64,000 nucleotides of DNA from Pelagicoccus sp. SDUM812005. Lineage in GTDB: Bacteria; Verrucomicrobiota; Verrucomicrobiia; Opitutales; Opitutaceae. The notes beneath the pieces are model-generated. The model was not told the origin of the DNA and searched no databases. It saw only the letters and a program-made list of their open reading frames with translations. Numbering within the stretch: the first letter of the stretch is position 1; every line of letters begins with the position of its first letter. The DNA is taken from NCBI RefSeq assembly GCF_031127875.1, contig NZ_JARXIA010000016.1, forward strand, positions 105,241 to 169,240, written 5' to 3'. The position numbers and the translations under genes were made by a program. Of the stretch, positions 7,765 to 16,536 are shown piece after piece.

Positions 7765-9852
7765 CTACTTTTTCCAAGTGTAGCTCAGCAAGAGTTCGCG
7801 GGGTTCGTCGATGGTTATGAGCCCGTTGGTGGCGATGCCGGTGACGTTTTGCTCGTCGAGGGCGTTGCTTAGGGTGAGGGATAGGCTTTGCACGCTGTCG
7901 AGCGCGAAGTGGGCTCCCAGCGAGAGGTCGGCGGTGGCTCCCAGGCGCCGGGTGTTGCTGAGGTTTTCCCAACTGCGGTCGTACCAGCGGTAGGCCGCCC
8001 AAAGGCTGAGCTTCTTGCTCGCCTGCCAGTCGAGGTTCGCCACCGCTTTCCAAGGGGAGGATTGCGGGAAGCGGTTGCCGATGAGCTCGCTTCGCTCGTC
8101 CCGGCGAATTTCGGTTTGGGAATAGGTCGCGGTGAGGGACGCCTGCAGGGAGTCGCCGAAGGCGCGCTCTGCGTGTAGTTCGGCGCCGGATACGTAGCTG
8201 CGGTCGAGGTTGACGCGCGCGCTGCCGGAGCCTCCTTCCGGGATGAATCCGAAACGCGGGTCGAAGCCGGAGTCGGTGGTGAAGAGGGCGTTTGCGATCA
8301 TTTCGTCCGCCTCGTAGAAGAAAGCGGAGAGGCGGAGCTTGGAGTGGGCGTCGTCGGATTGCTGCAGGTAGGCGAGCTCGGCGCCTTGGTGGCGTTCGTT
8401 GGCGAGCTCGGGGTTGGATTCGGTGATGTCGTTGCGTACGCGAAAGGGGCGGTAGAGTTCGTTGAGGGTGGGGGCTCGGTAGCCGCTAAAGAGGGAGAGC
8501 TGGGTGGCTCGAGTATCCGAGAAGCGGTGCGTCCAGTTCAGGTTTCCGCTCAAGGCCTTGTTGCTGGAGTCGGGGTAGCGCTCGTCGAGGATGAGGCTGT
8601 CGGTTTCGGTGTTCGTCTCGATGCGTCGGCCCGCTCTGCGGCGAATTTCTTCGAGGCGAGCGGTAAGGGTGAGGGTGTCGCGTTCTCCAAGCTTGGACTG
8701 CGTTTGGGCGAAGAGACCGAAGAACTGCTGCTCGCCGCCGGCGAAACGGTCGCGGGTGAAGCCGGCCCCGAGGTTGCGGTAGCGTTCGTTGACGGAACCT
8801 TCGATGAAGCGGAAATCCAAGCCTGCAGAGTATTGGTGAGGTTGGGTTGGATCGCTTCGATAGACGGCGGCTCCCCCGATGGCTTGGGCGGGAACGTCGT
8901 ATTGGTCGAGGGCTGGCCGCTCGGAATTGCGGTCTTCGGCGACGGAGGCGAATACGTTTTGGAAGTCCCGGTCTTGCAGGTAAAGGCTGAGGTTGAGGCT
9001 GGCGTTTTGCGAGGGGATGGCACGTTCGGATACGAGGGAGAGATCGAGGGCTTGGCTCTCGTTTTGCCCGATGGGAGTGCCGTTGCCGCGAGATTCGTCG
9101 AACCAGCGTAGGCTGAGTTGGGAGTTCCAGATGTCGTTGTTTTTCCAGGACAGGCGGGAACTCAAGCTGCTGGCCTGCGAGTTGGCCGGAATGTCGACGC
9201 TTCCCCGCTGGCTCTCGAGCAGGGTGTGGAAGCCGTCGCTTTCGAAGTGCCGTATTCCAAAATCGAATACGGAATCGTCCTGCAGCTCGATGGCGGCGTA
9301 GGCTTTGAGGTCGTAGCGCTGGGAGCTGCCGATGCTGGCTTGGAAGGTGCGGGCTCCGGGCGCGGCGGCGTTGTCTACGATGGACACCAGTCCGCCCGAG
9401 GCCATGTTGCCCCAGCTTTCCGCAATACCGCTGGGGTAGAGGGAGAGGTCCTCGATTCGGGCGAGGTCGTACTGGTGCCAGTAGATCCACGCTCCAAAAG
9501 GGTCGTTTTGGGGGACGCCGTTGTAGAGCACGAGGCTGCGGGAGGTGGCGTTGGCTCCGAAGTTGCGTAGGCGTACGCCTTGGGTGGTGGGGTGGGCGGC
9601 CGTGGCATGGGTGCGGCGGTAGCTGGCGATGCCGGGGTAGGATGCGAGGGCGTCCGAAATATCGCGGAAGTGGTCGAGATCGAGATCGGGTAGTGAGATC
9701 GTCGATACGGCCGATTGGGCGTAGTTGCCGTTCGTCAGGATACGGTTCGCATTGGCGAGGAGCGGATCAAGCTCGTAGGTGGCATCGTTGGCATAGCCTG
9801 TGGCGCAAGTAGCCAGCAGGGAGGCCGCTATCAGTTTCAGTTTCGCTCGCAT
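7765..9852 (-). CDS. TonB-dependent outer-membrane receptor
   Basis: This 695-residue protein has a signal peptide (MRAKLKLIAASLLATCATGYA), an N-terminal plug domain (about residues 45-160, with VRLRNFGANATSRSLVLYNGVPQND) and a 22-strand-type beta barrel ending in an aromatic/Lys C terminus, as outer-membrane porins do. The TonB box is not obvious. The frame extends to 9912 but the extra 20 residues precede a clear signal peptide, so I chose 9852. No riboswitch or regulator is adjacent, so the ligand (cobamide, siderophore, oligosaccharide) cannot be assigned. Confidence 0.85.
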   Translation of the reverse strand: MRAKLKLIAASLLATCATGYANDATYELDPLLANANRILTNGNYAQSAVSTISLPDLDLDHFRDISDALASYPGIASYRRTHATAAHPTTQGVRLRNFGANATSRSLVLYNGVPQNDPFGAWIYWHQYDLARIEDLSLYPSGIAESWGNMASGGLVSIVDNAAAPGARTFQASIGSSQRYDLKAYAAIELQDDSVFDFGIRHFESDGFHTLLESQRGSVDIPANSQASSLSSRLSWKNNDIWNSQLSLRWFDESRGNGTPIGQNESQALDLSLVSERAIPSQNASLNLSLYLQDRDFQNVFASVAEDRNSERPALDQYDVPAQAIGGAAVYRSDPTQPHQYSAGLDFRFIEGSVNERYRNLGAGFTRDRFAGGEQQFFGLFAQTQSKLGERDTLTLTARLEEIRRRAGRRIETNTETDSLILDERYPDSSNKALSGNLNWTHRFSDTRATQLSLFSGYRAPTLNELYRPFRVRNDITESNPELANERHQGAELAYLQQSDDAHSKLRLSAFFYEADEMIANALFTTDSGFDPRFGFIPEGGSGSARVNLDRSYVSGAELHAERAFGDSLQASLTATYSQTEIRRDERSELIGNRFPQSSPWKAVANLDWQASKKLSLWAAYRWYDRSWENLSNTRRLGATADLSLGAHFALDSVQSLSLTLSNALDEQNVTGIATNGLITIDEPRELLLSYTWKK

Positions 9853-9921
9853 AGGAGTGGAATGGGAGTCGCAAGCTGAGCCTAGGTCGAGCTTGGCTTT
9901 CGTTCTCGGCACTTTTTTCGC

Positions 9922-10911
9922 CTAGTAGGGGCCGCGAATATGGTCGCGTACCTCCTGCTTGTAGAAGTCGCGTAGGGTTTGATGGAGGGCGGCGGGGAGC
10001 TCGGGAAGGTCCGCGATCGCGGCGTTGCCTTTGGCCTGTTCTACGCGGGTGGCTCCCGGGATGACGACTGAGACGGCGGGATAGTCGAGGATCCAGCGCA
10101 GGGCCATTTGGGCGAGGGTCATCCCTTCGGGGACGAGGGGCTTGAGCTGGTCGGCGAGGGCGACGCCTTTCTCGAAGGGAAGCCCGGCGAAGGTTTCGCC
10201 CACGTTGAAGGCGGCTCCATCCTTGTTGTAGTTGCGGTGGTCGGATTCGCCGAAGTTTGTATCCACGGAGAACTTACCGGTGAGAAGACCGGAGGCGAGG
10301 GGGACGCGAGCGATGATGCCGACCTGTTTTTCCTGGGCTAGGTCGAAGAGTTTGCGGATCGGCTTTTGGCGGAAGATGTTGAAGATGATCTGGAGCGAAG
10401 CGAGGGCGGGCGCTTTCTCGATGCATAGGAGCGCTTCCTCCATCGATTCGACGGAGGCTCCGAAGCGCTTGATTTTCCCTTCCGCGACCAAGGACTCGAG
10501 GATGCTCCAAACTTCGTCGCCGCGCATGACGTCGGTAGGGATGCAGTGCAGCTGCACCAGGTCCAGGGCTTCGGTTTTCAGTCGGGCGAGGGACTCCTCG
10601 ACGCGGCCGCGAATGCTGGCGGCGGTGTAGTTGTCGGGGTAGAGGTCGCCGAAGCGTCCTAGCTTGGTGGCCACGAAGACTTCGTCTTGCAGGGAAGACT
10701 GGGAAAGGAAGTTGCCGATGATCTCTTCGGAGCGGCCGCCGCCGTAGACGTCGGCTGTGTCGAAGAAAGTGACGCCGCTGTCGACCGATGCCTTCAGGAT
10801 GGCGTTTGCCTCCGCGAGGTCGAGCTTGCCCCAATCGCTGCCGAGTTGCCAGCAGCCGAGGCCGACGCGCGAGATTTGGGTTTGGTCTTTGCCGAATGGA
10901 TTGAATTGCAT
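9922..10911 (-). CDS. aldo/keto reductase
   Basis: This 329-residue (beta/alpha)8 NAD(P)H-dependent oxidoreductase shows DTADVYGGGRSEEIIG (catalytic Asp and Tyr near residues 50-55), the TKLGR Lys, and the NADP-binding GATRVEQ near the C terminus. These are typical of the general AKR/YajO-type family acting on small carbonyls or sugars. The frame opens at 11112, but the extra 67 residues are Pro/Arg-rich and run into the leuA leader. The ATG at 10911 begins the conserved MQFNPFGKDQTQISRVGLG. Confidence 0.87.
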   Translation of the reverse strand: MQFNPFGKDQTQISRVGLGCWQLGSDWGKLDLAEANAILKASVDSGVTFFDTADVYGGGRSEEIIGNFLSQSSLQDEVFVATKLGRFGDLYPDNYTAASIRGRVEESLARLKTEALDLVQLHCIPTDVMRGDEVWSILESLVAEGKIKRFGASVESMEEALLCIEKAPALASLQIIFNIFRQKPIRKLFDLAQEKQVGIIARVPLASGLLTGKFSVDTNFGESDHRNYNKDGAAFNVGETFAGLPFEKGVALADQLKPLVPEGMTLAQMALRWILDYPAVSVVIPGATRVEQAKGNAAIADLPELPAALHQTLRDFYKQEVRDHIRGPY

Positions 10912-11033
10912 GGGGGAAGCGTAGGTCGGGGAAGGGCGTGGGCAAACCCAATTGGGACCGTCCTCGCTTAACTGTTTGCTCTCACAGATGAAAGGGAAGT
11001 GTGGGCCGGAGATCGGGCGGGGACGCTCGAACC

Positions 11034-11062
11034 TTGACAGCATCGGGGGGAGCGGTTGTGTT
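11034..11062 (+). promoter_or_regulatory. putative leuA promoter
   Basis: A perfect TTGACA -35 hexamer at 11034-11039 lies 35 bp before the leader-peptide ATG. The hexamer at the 17-bp spacing (TGTGTT, 11057-11062) is a poor -10. The position suits transcription of the leader. Confidence 0.35.
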
Positions 11063-11074
11063 CGCCATCCTCTG

Positions 11075-11137
11075 ATGAAGATTAACGTCCTAACGAAGCT
11101 ACGACTTAGCAACCTAGACAGCCTATTCCTCGCTTAA
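11075..11137 (+). CDS. Leu-rich leader peptide of leuA (leuL-like)
   Basis: This 20-codon ORF contains six leucines (codons 6, 9, 11, 14, 17, 19), four of them CTA, which is rare in this GC-rich genome. The codons precede and enter a hairpin (11117-11151), and a terminator-like structure follows at 11148-11230. The arrangement, 145 bp before the 2-isopropylmalate synthase gene, matches amino-acid leader-peptide attenuation as known for leu and ilv operons. No strong Shine-Dalgarno is visible. The role is inference from layout and codon content. Confidence 0.65.
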   Translation: MKINVLTKLRLSNLDSLFLA

Positions 11138-11151
11138 GAATAGGGGCTGTC
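11117..11151 (+). promoter_or_regulatory. leader hairpin 1 (antiterminator) of leuA
   Basis: GACAGCCTATTC (11117-11128) pairs fully with 11138-11151 except for a 2-nt GG bulge. The loop includes the leader-peptide stop codon (11135-11137). It shares bases 11148-11151 with the 5' arm of the terminator, so the two cannot form together. Confidence 0.6.
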
Positions 11152-11230
11152 GGGACGTACGGATGTATCATCGCTCCTCGGTGAGGACGCGCCAGTATTG
11201 GATCAACAGAGTATCGGCCCGGCATTTTTT
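11148..11230 (+). terminator. attenuator terminator of leuA
   Basis: Bases 11148-11160 pair with 11211-11224 over 12 base pairs (one mismatch, one bulged T, one G-U). T6 follows directly at 11225-11230. A small nested stem (11175-11179 with 11183-11187) lies in the loop. A ribosome reaching the leader stop would cover hairpin 1 and free this stem. A ribosome stalled on the early Leu codons would leave hairpin 1 free and block it. Confidence 0.55.
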
Positions 11231-11282
11231 GGGATTGCCCCTCCCATTTAGAGACGTTCGTTTTCACAACCGATAAAATGCC

Positions 11283-12950
11283 ATGCAAAAAAAGCCCATC
11301 AGCAAGTACCGACCCTATCCGGTAATCGATCTGCCTGATCGCCAATGGCCAAGTCGCACCATCGACAAGGCCCCTATCTGGTGCAGCGTAGACCTACGCG
11401 ACGGTAACCAATCGCTTGCGATTCCGATGAACGTCGAGGAGAAGGTCGAGCTATTCAAGACGCTGGTGGCTATCGGCTTCAAGGAAATCGAGGTCGGTTT
11501 CCCCTCCGCTTCCGAAACGGAGTTCGCCTTTCTCCGTCGCCTTGTATCGGACAACTTGATACCGGACGACGTGACCATCCAGGTCCTGGTGCAGTGCCGC
11601 GAGCACTTGATCCGCCGTACCTTCGAATCGCTGGAAGGGGTGAAGCGGGCAATCGTTCACATCTACAATTCCACCAATCCGTTGCAGCGCCGCGTGGTCT
11701 TTGGTTCCTCCAAGGACGAGATCCGCGACATCGCGGTGGAAGGCGCCCGCTTGGTCAAGGAGCTGGTTCCGACTTTGCCCGGCACCGAGATCGTCCTGCA
11801 GTATTCACCTGAGAGCTTTTCCGACACCGAGCTGGAATTCTCCCTCGAGTGTTGCGAAGCGGTGGCTGACGTTTGGGAGCCTACACCGGAGCGGAAGATG
11901 ATCTTGAACCTTCCCGCCACGGTGGAGCTTTTCACGCCGAACGTGCACGCGGACCAGATCGAGTGGTTCTGCCGCAAGTTCAGCCGTCGCGACAGCGTGA
12001 TCATCAGCTTGCACACGCACAACGACCGCGGAACGGGCGTCGCTGCCACGGAGCTCGGGCTCTTGGCGGGCGCGGACCGGGTGGAGGGAACGCTTTTCGG
12101 CAACGGCGAGCGTACCGGAAATCTGGATATCGTGATCGTGGCCTTGAACATGTACACCCAGGGCTTGGATCCGGAGCTGAACTTTTCCAACCTCAACGAC
12201 ATCCGCGAGGTCTACGAGCGCGTGACGAAGATGGACGTGCCGCCGCGTTCACCTTATGGTGGCGACTTGGTCTTCACTGCTTTTTCGGGATCCCACCAGG
12301 ATGCGATCAAGAAGGGCTTCGCCCAAATGCCGTCCGACGAAAAGGCCCTTTGGCAGGTTCCCTACATGACCATCGACCCGAAGGACTTGGGGCGCAGCTA
12401 TCGCGCGATCATCCGCATCAACTCCCAGTCCGGCAAGGGCGGGGTGGCCTACATCATGGAGAAGGAGTACGGCTTCAACATGCCCAAGGCCATGCATAAG
12501 GAGCTGGGAGCGGTGGTCAACGCGATCGCGGACAAGACGGGCGAGGAAATCACTCCGGCCGGCGTGTTCGAGTGCTTCAAGAACGAATACATTCGCAACC
12601 GCGAGCCGCTCGACGTGCTCGAGTACCGCTCCGAGCGCCTCGACGACGAGACGGTCGAAGGCTGGGCAGTGGTGCGCCACAACGGCAAGGAGATCAATCT
12701 CCGCGGCACCGGCAACGGTCCGATCGCGGCCTTCGTGGATTCGGTCGCGAGCATCGGCTATTCGGATTTCGAGCTCCTTTCCTATAGCGAGCATTCCCTC
12801 TCGAAGGGAGCCCGTTCGGAAGCGGTTTCCTACATCGAGCTGAAAGGTCCGACCGGCAAGAGCTGCTTTGGGGCAGGCATCGATACCAACATCTCGATGG
12901 CCTCCATTCGCGGCGTGGTCAGCGCCTTGAATCGGCTGGTGAAGGACTAG
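11283..12950 (+). CDS. leuA: 2-isopropylmalate synthase
   Basis: The 555-residue enzyme condenses acetyl-CoA and 2-ketoisovalerate in the first committed step of leucine synthesis. It belongs to the longer LeuA2 type: an N-terminal extension, HMGL-like TIM barrel starting WCSVDLRDGNQSL (metal and substrate residues in RDGNQ), SLHTHNDRG with the metal-binding His pair near residues 242-244, GTLFGNGERTGN, and a C-terminal LeuA dimerisation/regulatory domain from about residue 430 where leucine feedback binds. It is transcribed alone between an attenuator-like leader and a strong terminator. Confidence 0.95.
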   Translation: MQKKPISKYRPYPVIDLPDRQWPSRTIDKAPIWCSVDLRDGNQSLAIPMNVEEKVELFKTLVAIGFKEIEVGFPSASETEFAFLRRLVSDNLIPDDVTIQVLVQCREHLIRRTFESLEGVKRAIVHIYNSTNPLQRRVVFGSSKDEIRDIAVEGARLVKELVPTLPGTEIVLQYSPESFSDTELEFSLECCEAVADVWEPTPERKMILNLPATVELFTPNVHADQIEWFCRKFSRRDSVIISLHTHNDRGTGVAATELGLLAGADRVEGTLFGNGERTGNLDIVIVALNMYTQGLDPELNFSNLNDIREVYERVTKMDVPPRSPYGGDLVFTAFSGSHQDAIKKGFAQMPSDEKALWQVPYMTIDPKDLGRSYRAIIRINSQSGKGGVAYIMEKEYGFNMPKAMHKELGAVVNAIADKTGEEITPAGVFECFKNEYIRNREPLDVLEYRSERLDDETVEGWAVVRHNGKEINLRGTGNGPIAAFVDSVASIGYSDFELLSYSEHSLSKGARSEAVSYIELKGPTGKSCFGAGIDTNISMASIRGVVSALNRLVKD

Positions 12951-12980
12951 CGTCTTCCCGCGGCGCGAAATATTTCTGCA

Positions 12981-13015
12981 AAGTCCGACCTCCTTGCGAG
13001 GTCGGACTTTTTTTT
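12981..13015 (+). terminator. strong intrinsic terminator of leuA
   Basis: Perfect 12-bp stem (12981-12992 with 12998-13009), 5-nt loop, followed by T6 (13010-13015), 30 bp after the leuA stop. Confidence 0.95.
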
Positions 13016-13319
13016 GCGGGCGAGGTTCAACGACCTACTAGGCGCGATTCCGCCTCTCGATAGGGGATACGTGTAAATACTGGGGTTAAAACCTTCGTAG
13101 AGGGGACTTAAGGTGTTCAAAAATCGCTAATAATCAGATCTTTATTTGAAACTTCGGAAGAATGGTTTAGGTAGTTAGCGTAGAATCCGAAATACTCCTA
13201 AGTATGACTGTCGTTTGTACAGCTAGCCAACCACTAGAAAGCTCGATTGAGTCTCTGATTTCTCTCTGGAGCATTGGGCTGTCCAGTTCGGGGGAGGATG
13301 AGCTAAACGGTTCCCGTCC
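13016..13319. other. intergenic region before the HDOD gene
   Basis: About 300 bp, visibly AT-richer than its surroundings, with no supported ORF. It should carry the promoter of the HDOD gene, but I see no convincing -35/-10 pair. Confidence 0.5.
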
Positions 13320-14186
13320 ATGAACAAGCAGCAAGTCATAGACTTTCTCACTACGGACTTTTCGTTAGCGAACTTACCGGACTCCTTCATGCAACTGCGT
13401 CGGATCGCGAACGATCCGCATTCCGACATCGAGGACGTGGTCGAGGTGGTTCGGAAAGACGCTGAGTTGGCGGCGAGCCTGCTGAAGCTTTCCAACTCTT
13501 CCCTGTACAACAACGGCAGCTCTCACGTCGGTACGATCGAGGACGCGGCCCAGCTGCTGGGCTTGAGGAAAGTGGTGGAAAGCTCCTTGGCGCTCGGAGT
13601 GATCAAGCAAATCAAGATCGACCACGACGGCTTCGACCTGCGGACCTTCTGGACACGCAGTCTCGCGGTTGCGACGATTTCCGAGGACGTCTACCTCGCA
13701 GCGCCTCGCCATCTGAAGACGATCGTCGATCCGAAGCTGCTCTACACGGCAGGCTTGCTGCACGACATCGGCATGCTGGCCCTGATCCAAGGTTTTACGG
13801 ACGAGATGTTGGAGCTGATGGATCGCTCCAACCACGAGGGGATGGCAATCCACGAGATGGAGCAGCGAACCTTTGGTTTCACCCATCAGGACGTCGGTCG
13901 CATCCTTTTCAAAAAGTGGAGCTTGCCGGAGGAGCTGCAATGCGTAGCGGGCTATCACCACAATCCCATCGAGCTGCGCCGCCGCCTCTATTACCCCTTG
14001 GTCGACCTCGTGTACATTGCGGACTACATTTGCAGCGTTTCCGAAAACGAGCTCGCCAACATCCTCAAGCCGAAGATGTACGAGGAGGTATGGAAGCGCT
14101 CAGGGATGAGCCTCGATATGGTCGAGGACTTTTCGGATCGGCTCGAGGACGTATTCGCTTCCTCCGACGCCATCCTGACCTGTTAG
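13320..14186 (+). CDS. HDOD domain signalling protein
   Basis: This 288-residue protein consists mainly of an HDOD domain (about residues 15-215), a non-catalytic or degenerate HD-phosphohydrolase fold used in bacterial signalling and stress control. The HD pair is kept in LLHDIGML near residue 147, unlike many HDOD proteins that lost it, so residual phosphodiesterase activity is possible. The LKLSNSSLYNNG and AAQLLGLRKVVESSLALG segments are typical of the family. It stands alone, with the convergent Fur-family gene 10 bp downstream. A second, diverged HDOD protein lies at 21452-22300. Confidence 0.85.
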   Translation: MNKQQVIDFLTTDFSLANLPDSFMQLRRIANDPHSDIEDVVEVVRKDAELAASLLKLSNSSLYNNGSSHVGTIEDAAQLLGLRKVVESSLALGVIKQIKIDHDGFDLRTFWTRSLAVATISEDVYLAAPRHLKTIVDPKLLYTAGLLHDIGMLALIQGFTDEMLELMDRSNHEGMAIHEMEQRTFGFTHQDVGRILFKKWSLPEELQCVAGYHHNPIELRRRLYYPLVDLVYIADYICSVSENELANILKPKMYEEVWKRSGMSLDMVEDFSDRLEDVFASSDAILTC

Positions 14187-14196
14187 GCGATCCTGG

Positions 14197-14622
14197 CTAG
14201 CGGCAGTCGCCGCAAACCCCGTAGAGCTCGAGCACGTGGGTGACTTCGGTGAAGCCCAGCTTGGCGGCCAAGGTTTCCAGCTTTTCGACTTCGCAGTGGT
14301 CGAGCTTCTCGGCCTTGTGGCACTTGCGGCAGATGATGTGGTGATGGTGGTGCTCCTCCGCGTTGAGCTCGAAGAGCGACTTGCCCGATTCGGTGGGGAT
14401 GCGGGTGGCGATGCCAGCGGCCTCGAAGGTTTCCAGATTGCGGTAGACGGTGACGAGGTCGTAGTCCTGAGCCCCGAGGGAGAGGTGGGCGTCTTCGGCG
14501 GAAAGCGGCTTTTGGCTTTCGACCAGAAGGCGAAGCAGAGCCTTGCGCGGTTCCGTGATGCGGTACCGCTCCTTCTTTAGCGATGAGATCGCTACCTCGT
14601 ATTGCTTTTCGGGCTTCTTCAT
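14197..14622 (-). CDS. Fur-family metalloregulator
   Basis: This 141-residue Fur/Zur/PerR-type repressor has an N-terminal winged helix (ITEPRKALLRLL, DLVTVYRNLETFEAAG) and a C-terminal metal-binding dimer domain. Five consecutive His at 91-95, the CRKC pair (Cys98, Cys101) and the CGDC pair (Cys137, Cys140) supply the structural Zn site and regulatory site. Which metal or peroxide it senses cannot be told. It is divergent from the HtrA-type protease gene with 178 bp between, where an operator could lie; no clear 19-bp Fur box is seen. Confidence 0.9.
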   Translation of the reverse strand: MKKPEKQYEVAISSLKKERYRITEPRKALLRLLVESQKPLSAEDAHLSLGAQDYDLVTVYRNLETFEAAGIATRIPTESGKSLFELNAEEHHHHHIICRKCHKAEKLDHCEVEKLETLAAKLGFTEVTHVLELYGVCGDCR

Positions 14623-14800
14623 TTCTGAACGGATAGAGAAACTAGGGCGCCGCAGGCGCGCCTCAACTAAAAAGGTCTGGGCGAGGCGGCTTTGCGATTC
14701 TTGGGACTTGATTCGATCCTTTCGCTAAACGAGCTTTCCTAAAGGCCTGGGCGACGCTCGCTTGGGGCGTTCAACTTTCCCTATCTGGCTCCTCGCATCT

Positions 14801-15922
14801 ATGTCCGAATCTCGCAGTCCCTATCGCATCGTTCTCCCGCTGCTCGTATTCGCAGCGACCGTTTTTGTCATGACCTACGTTGCGAGGCAGCTCTTCGAGC
14901 AAAAGAACGGGAGCCTGCACGTGGATACTCCAGCTATCCCCAACGCGGGCGAGCTGCTGCCGGACGAGCGGAATACGATATCCATTTTCCAGAAGGCCTC
15001 TCCGTCGGTGGTGTTCGTGTACAACTTGCAGAACCAGTTCGATCGCCGGACCTGGACCGTTTCGGAAGTGCCGCAAGGTTCGGGCTCCGGCTTCCTCTGG
15101 GACAAGTCGGGCCATATCGTAACCAACTACCATGTGGTAGCGGGGGCGAACCGCATCGCGGTGACCTTGATCGACGGCAAGACCTACGAGGCCAAGAAGA
15201 TCGGCGAGGAGCCGAAGAAGGACCTGGCCGTGTTGAAAATCGATTTGCTCGGCATCAACATCACGCCTTTGGGGGAAACGGTCGCCGATTCCTCCAAGAT
15301 CATCGTGGGGCAGAAGAGCATCGCCATCGGCAACCCTTTCGGGCTCGACCACACGCTCACGGTGGGAACGATTTCGGCGCTGGGACGCAGCATGGCGTCC
15401 ATTGTGCAAAACGTGACCATTCGCGACATGATTCAAACCGATGCCGCCATCAATCCCGGCAACTCGGGCGGCCCTTTGCTCGATAGCCACGGCCGTCTCA
15501 TCGGAATGAATACGCTCATCCTGCGCGACTCAACCGGCATCGGGTTCGCGGTCCCTTCCAATACGATCACCCGTATCGTCAACCAGATCATCAAGTATGG
15601 CGAACCGGTGCGCTCCGGAATAGGCATTACAGTGGTGAGCGACGGCTCTTTCGTGCAGCGTCTCGGACTTAAGGGGGTTATGCTCCAATCGGTGCAGGAA
15701 GGCTCGCCTGCGGAAGCGGCGGGACTGCGCGGCCTGGAGTTGAACCGGAGCGGCCGTATCGTATTGGGAGACCTTATACAGTCGATCGACGGGCAAGCGA
15801 TTGAAACCGTCGACGACCTGTACCATACCTTTGATCGAAAGCGGGAAGGGGAAACGGTGACGATCGTTTTCTTCCGAGATGGCCAACAGTATACCGTCGA
15901 TATAACTTTGGTCCGGATCTAG
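14801..15922 (+). CDS. HtrA/DegP-like trypsin-type serine protease with PDZ domain
   Basis: This 373-residue envelope protease has an N-terminal membrane anchor (about residues 9-29), a chymotrypsin-fold domain with the triad His111 (TNYHVVAG), Asp141 (KKDLAVLK) and Ser222 (NPGNSGGP), and one C-terminal PDZ domain (about 275-370). This is the DegS/HtrA layout for periplasmic protein quality control or sigma-factor signalling. The frame opens at 14762, but the ATG at 14801 begins a normal signal-anchor. The gene is divergent from the Fur-family gene. Confidence 0.9.
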   Translation: MSESRSPYRIVLPLLVFAATVFVMTYVARQLFEQKNGSLHVDTPAIPNAGELLPDERNTISIFQKASPSVVFVYNLQNQFDRRTWTVSEVPQGSGSGFLWDKSGHIVTNYHVVAGANRIAVTLIDGKTYEAKKIGEEPKKDLAVLKIDLLGINITPLGETVADSSKIIVGQKSIAIGNPFGLDHTLTVGTISALGRSMASIVQNVTIRDMIQTDAAINPGNSGGPLLDSHGRLIGMNTLILRDSTGIGFAVPSNTITRIVNQIIKYGEPVRSGIGITVVSDGSFVQRLGLKGVMLQSVQEGSPAEAAGLRGLELNRSGRIVLGDLIQSIDGQAIETVDDLYHTFDRKREGETVTIVFFRDGQQYTVDITLVRI

Positions 15923-15985
15923 CTTCCCTAGTCGCTATTAGATCGATAACCAAAAACGAAACTCAACCTTAATAGAATCAAGCTT

Positions 15986-16486
15986 ATGAATACCTTTACG
16001 CTAAGAAGTGACGATCTCGGTGGAAACTTTACCGAAGAGCAGCTTGCCAATATTTTTGGATACAACGGGGGCAACGTTTCTCCGCACCTGAAGTGGGAGA
16101 ACGCTCCTGCTGGCACCAAGAGCTTCGCGGTCGTTTGCCACGACCCGGACGCCCCCACGCCTAGCGGCTTCTGGCATTGGGCCGTATTCGATATTCCAGG
16201 AAACGTGACCGAACTTGCGAGCGGAGCGGGCGACCCGGAGAAGAAGCTTTTACCCGAGAAAGCCTTCATGGCCGAGGTCGACACAGGGATGGCTGCCTAT
16301 TGCGGACCTTGCCCGCCACTCGGAGACTTCACGCATACGTATTTGTTTACTGTATACGCCTTGGACGTGGAAAGCCTTGGAATCACGCCGCAAACTCCGC
16401 TTGCCCAAGCCAGCTTCATGATGGTGATGCAGCACGAGCTCGCGCGGGCGTCCATCGTTTCCTACTACAAGCCCAAGAAGGCTTAG
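15986..16486 (+). CDS. YbhB/YbcL family PEBP protein
   Basis: This 166-residue cytoplasmic phosphatidylethanolamine-binding protein homologue (Raf-kinase-inhibitor-like family) shows the ligand-pocket motifs CHDPDAPTPSGFWHWAVFDIP (about 51-71) and YCGPCPPLGDFTHTY (about 101-115). Length and motifs match YbhB/YbcL. Its biochemical role in bacteria is poorly defined. It lies 63 bp after the protease gene and could be cotranscribed. Confidence 0.9.
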   Translation: MNTFTLRSDDLGGNFTEEQLANIFGYNGGNVSPHLKWENAPAGTKSFAVVCHDPDAPTPSGFWHWAVFDIPGNVTELASGAGDPEKKLLPEKAFMAEVDTGMAAYCGPCPPLGDFTHTYLFTVYALDVESLGITPQTPLAQASFMMVMQHELARASIVSYYKPKKA

Positions 16487-16509
16487 GGCGTGTCTTTAAA
16501 GACGCGCCC
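16486..16509. terminator. symmetrical hairpin between convergent genes
   Basis: GGGCGTGTCTT (16486-16496) pairs with AAGACGCGCCC (16499-16509) with one G-U pair, directly after the PEBP stop and before the end of the convergent PrsW gene. It has no T-run, so it is at best a two-way terminator. Confidence 0.5.
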
Positions 16510-16536
16510 AAGGGCTTTGCGGCCTCGAGGATGCTT

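Noticed and set aside
7765..9852. Cobalamin riboswitch before the TonB-dependent receptor
   Set aside because: Only 69 bp separate the gene from its upstream neighbour and no riboswitch core is visible.
14623..14800. Fur box between the Fur-family and HtrA-type genes
   Set aside because: No 19-bp inverted repeat of the Fur type could be found in the 178-bp gap.
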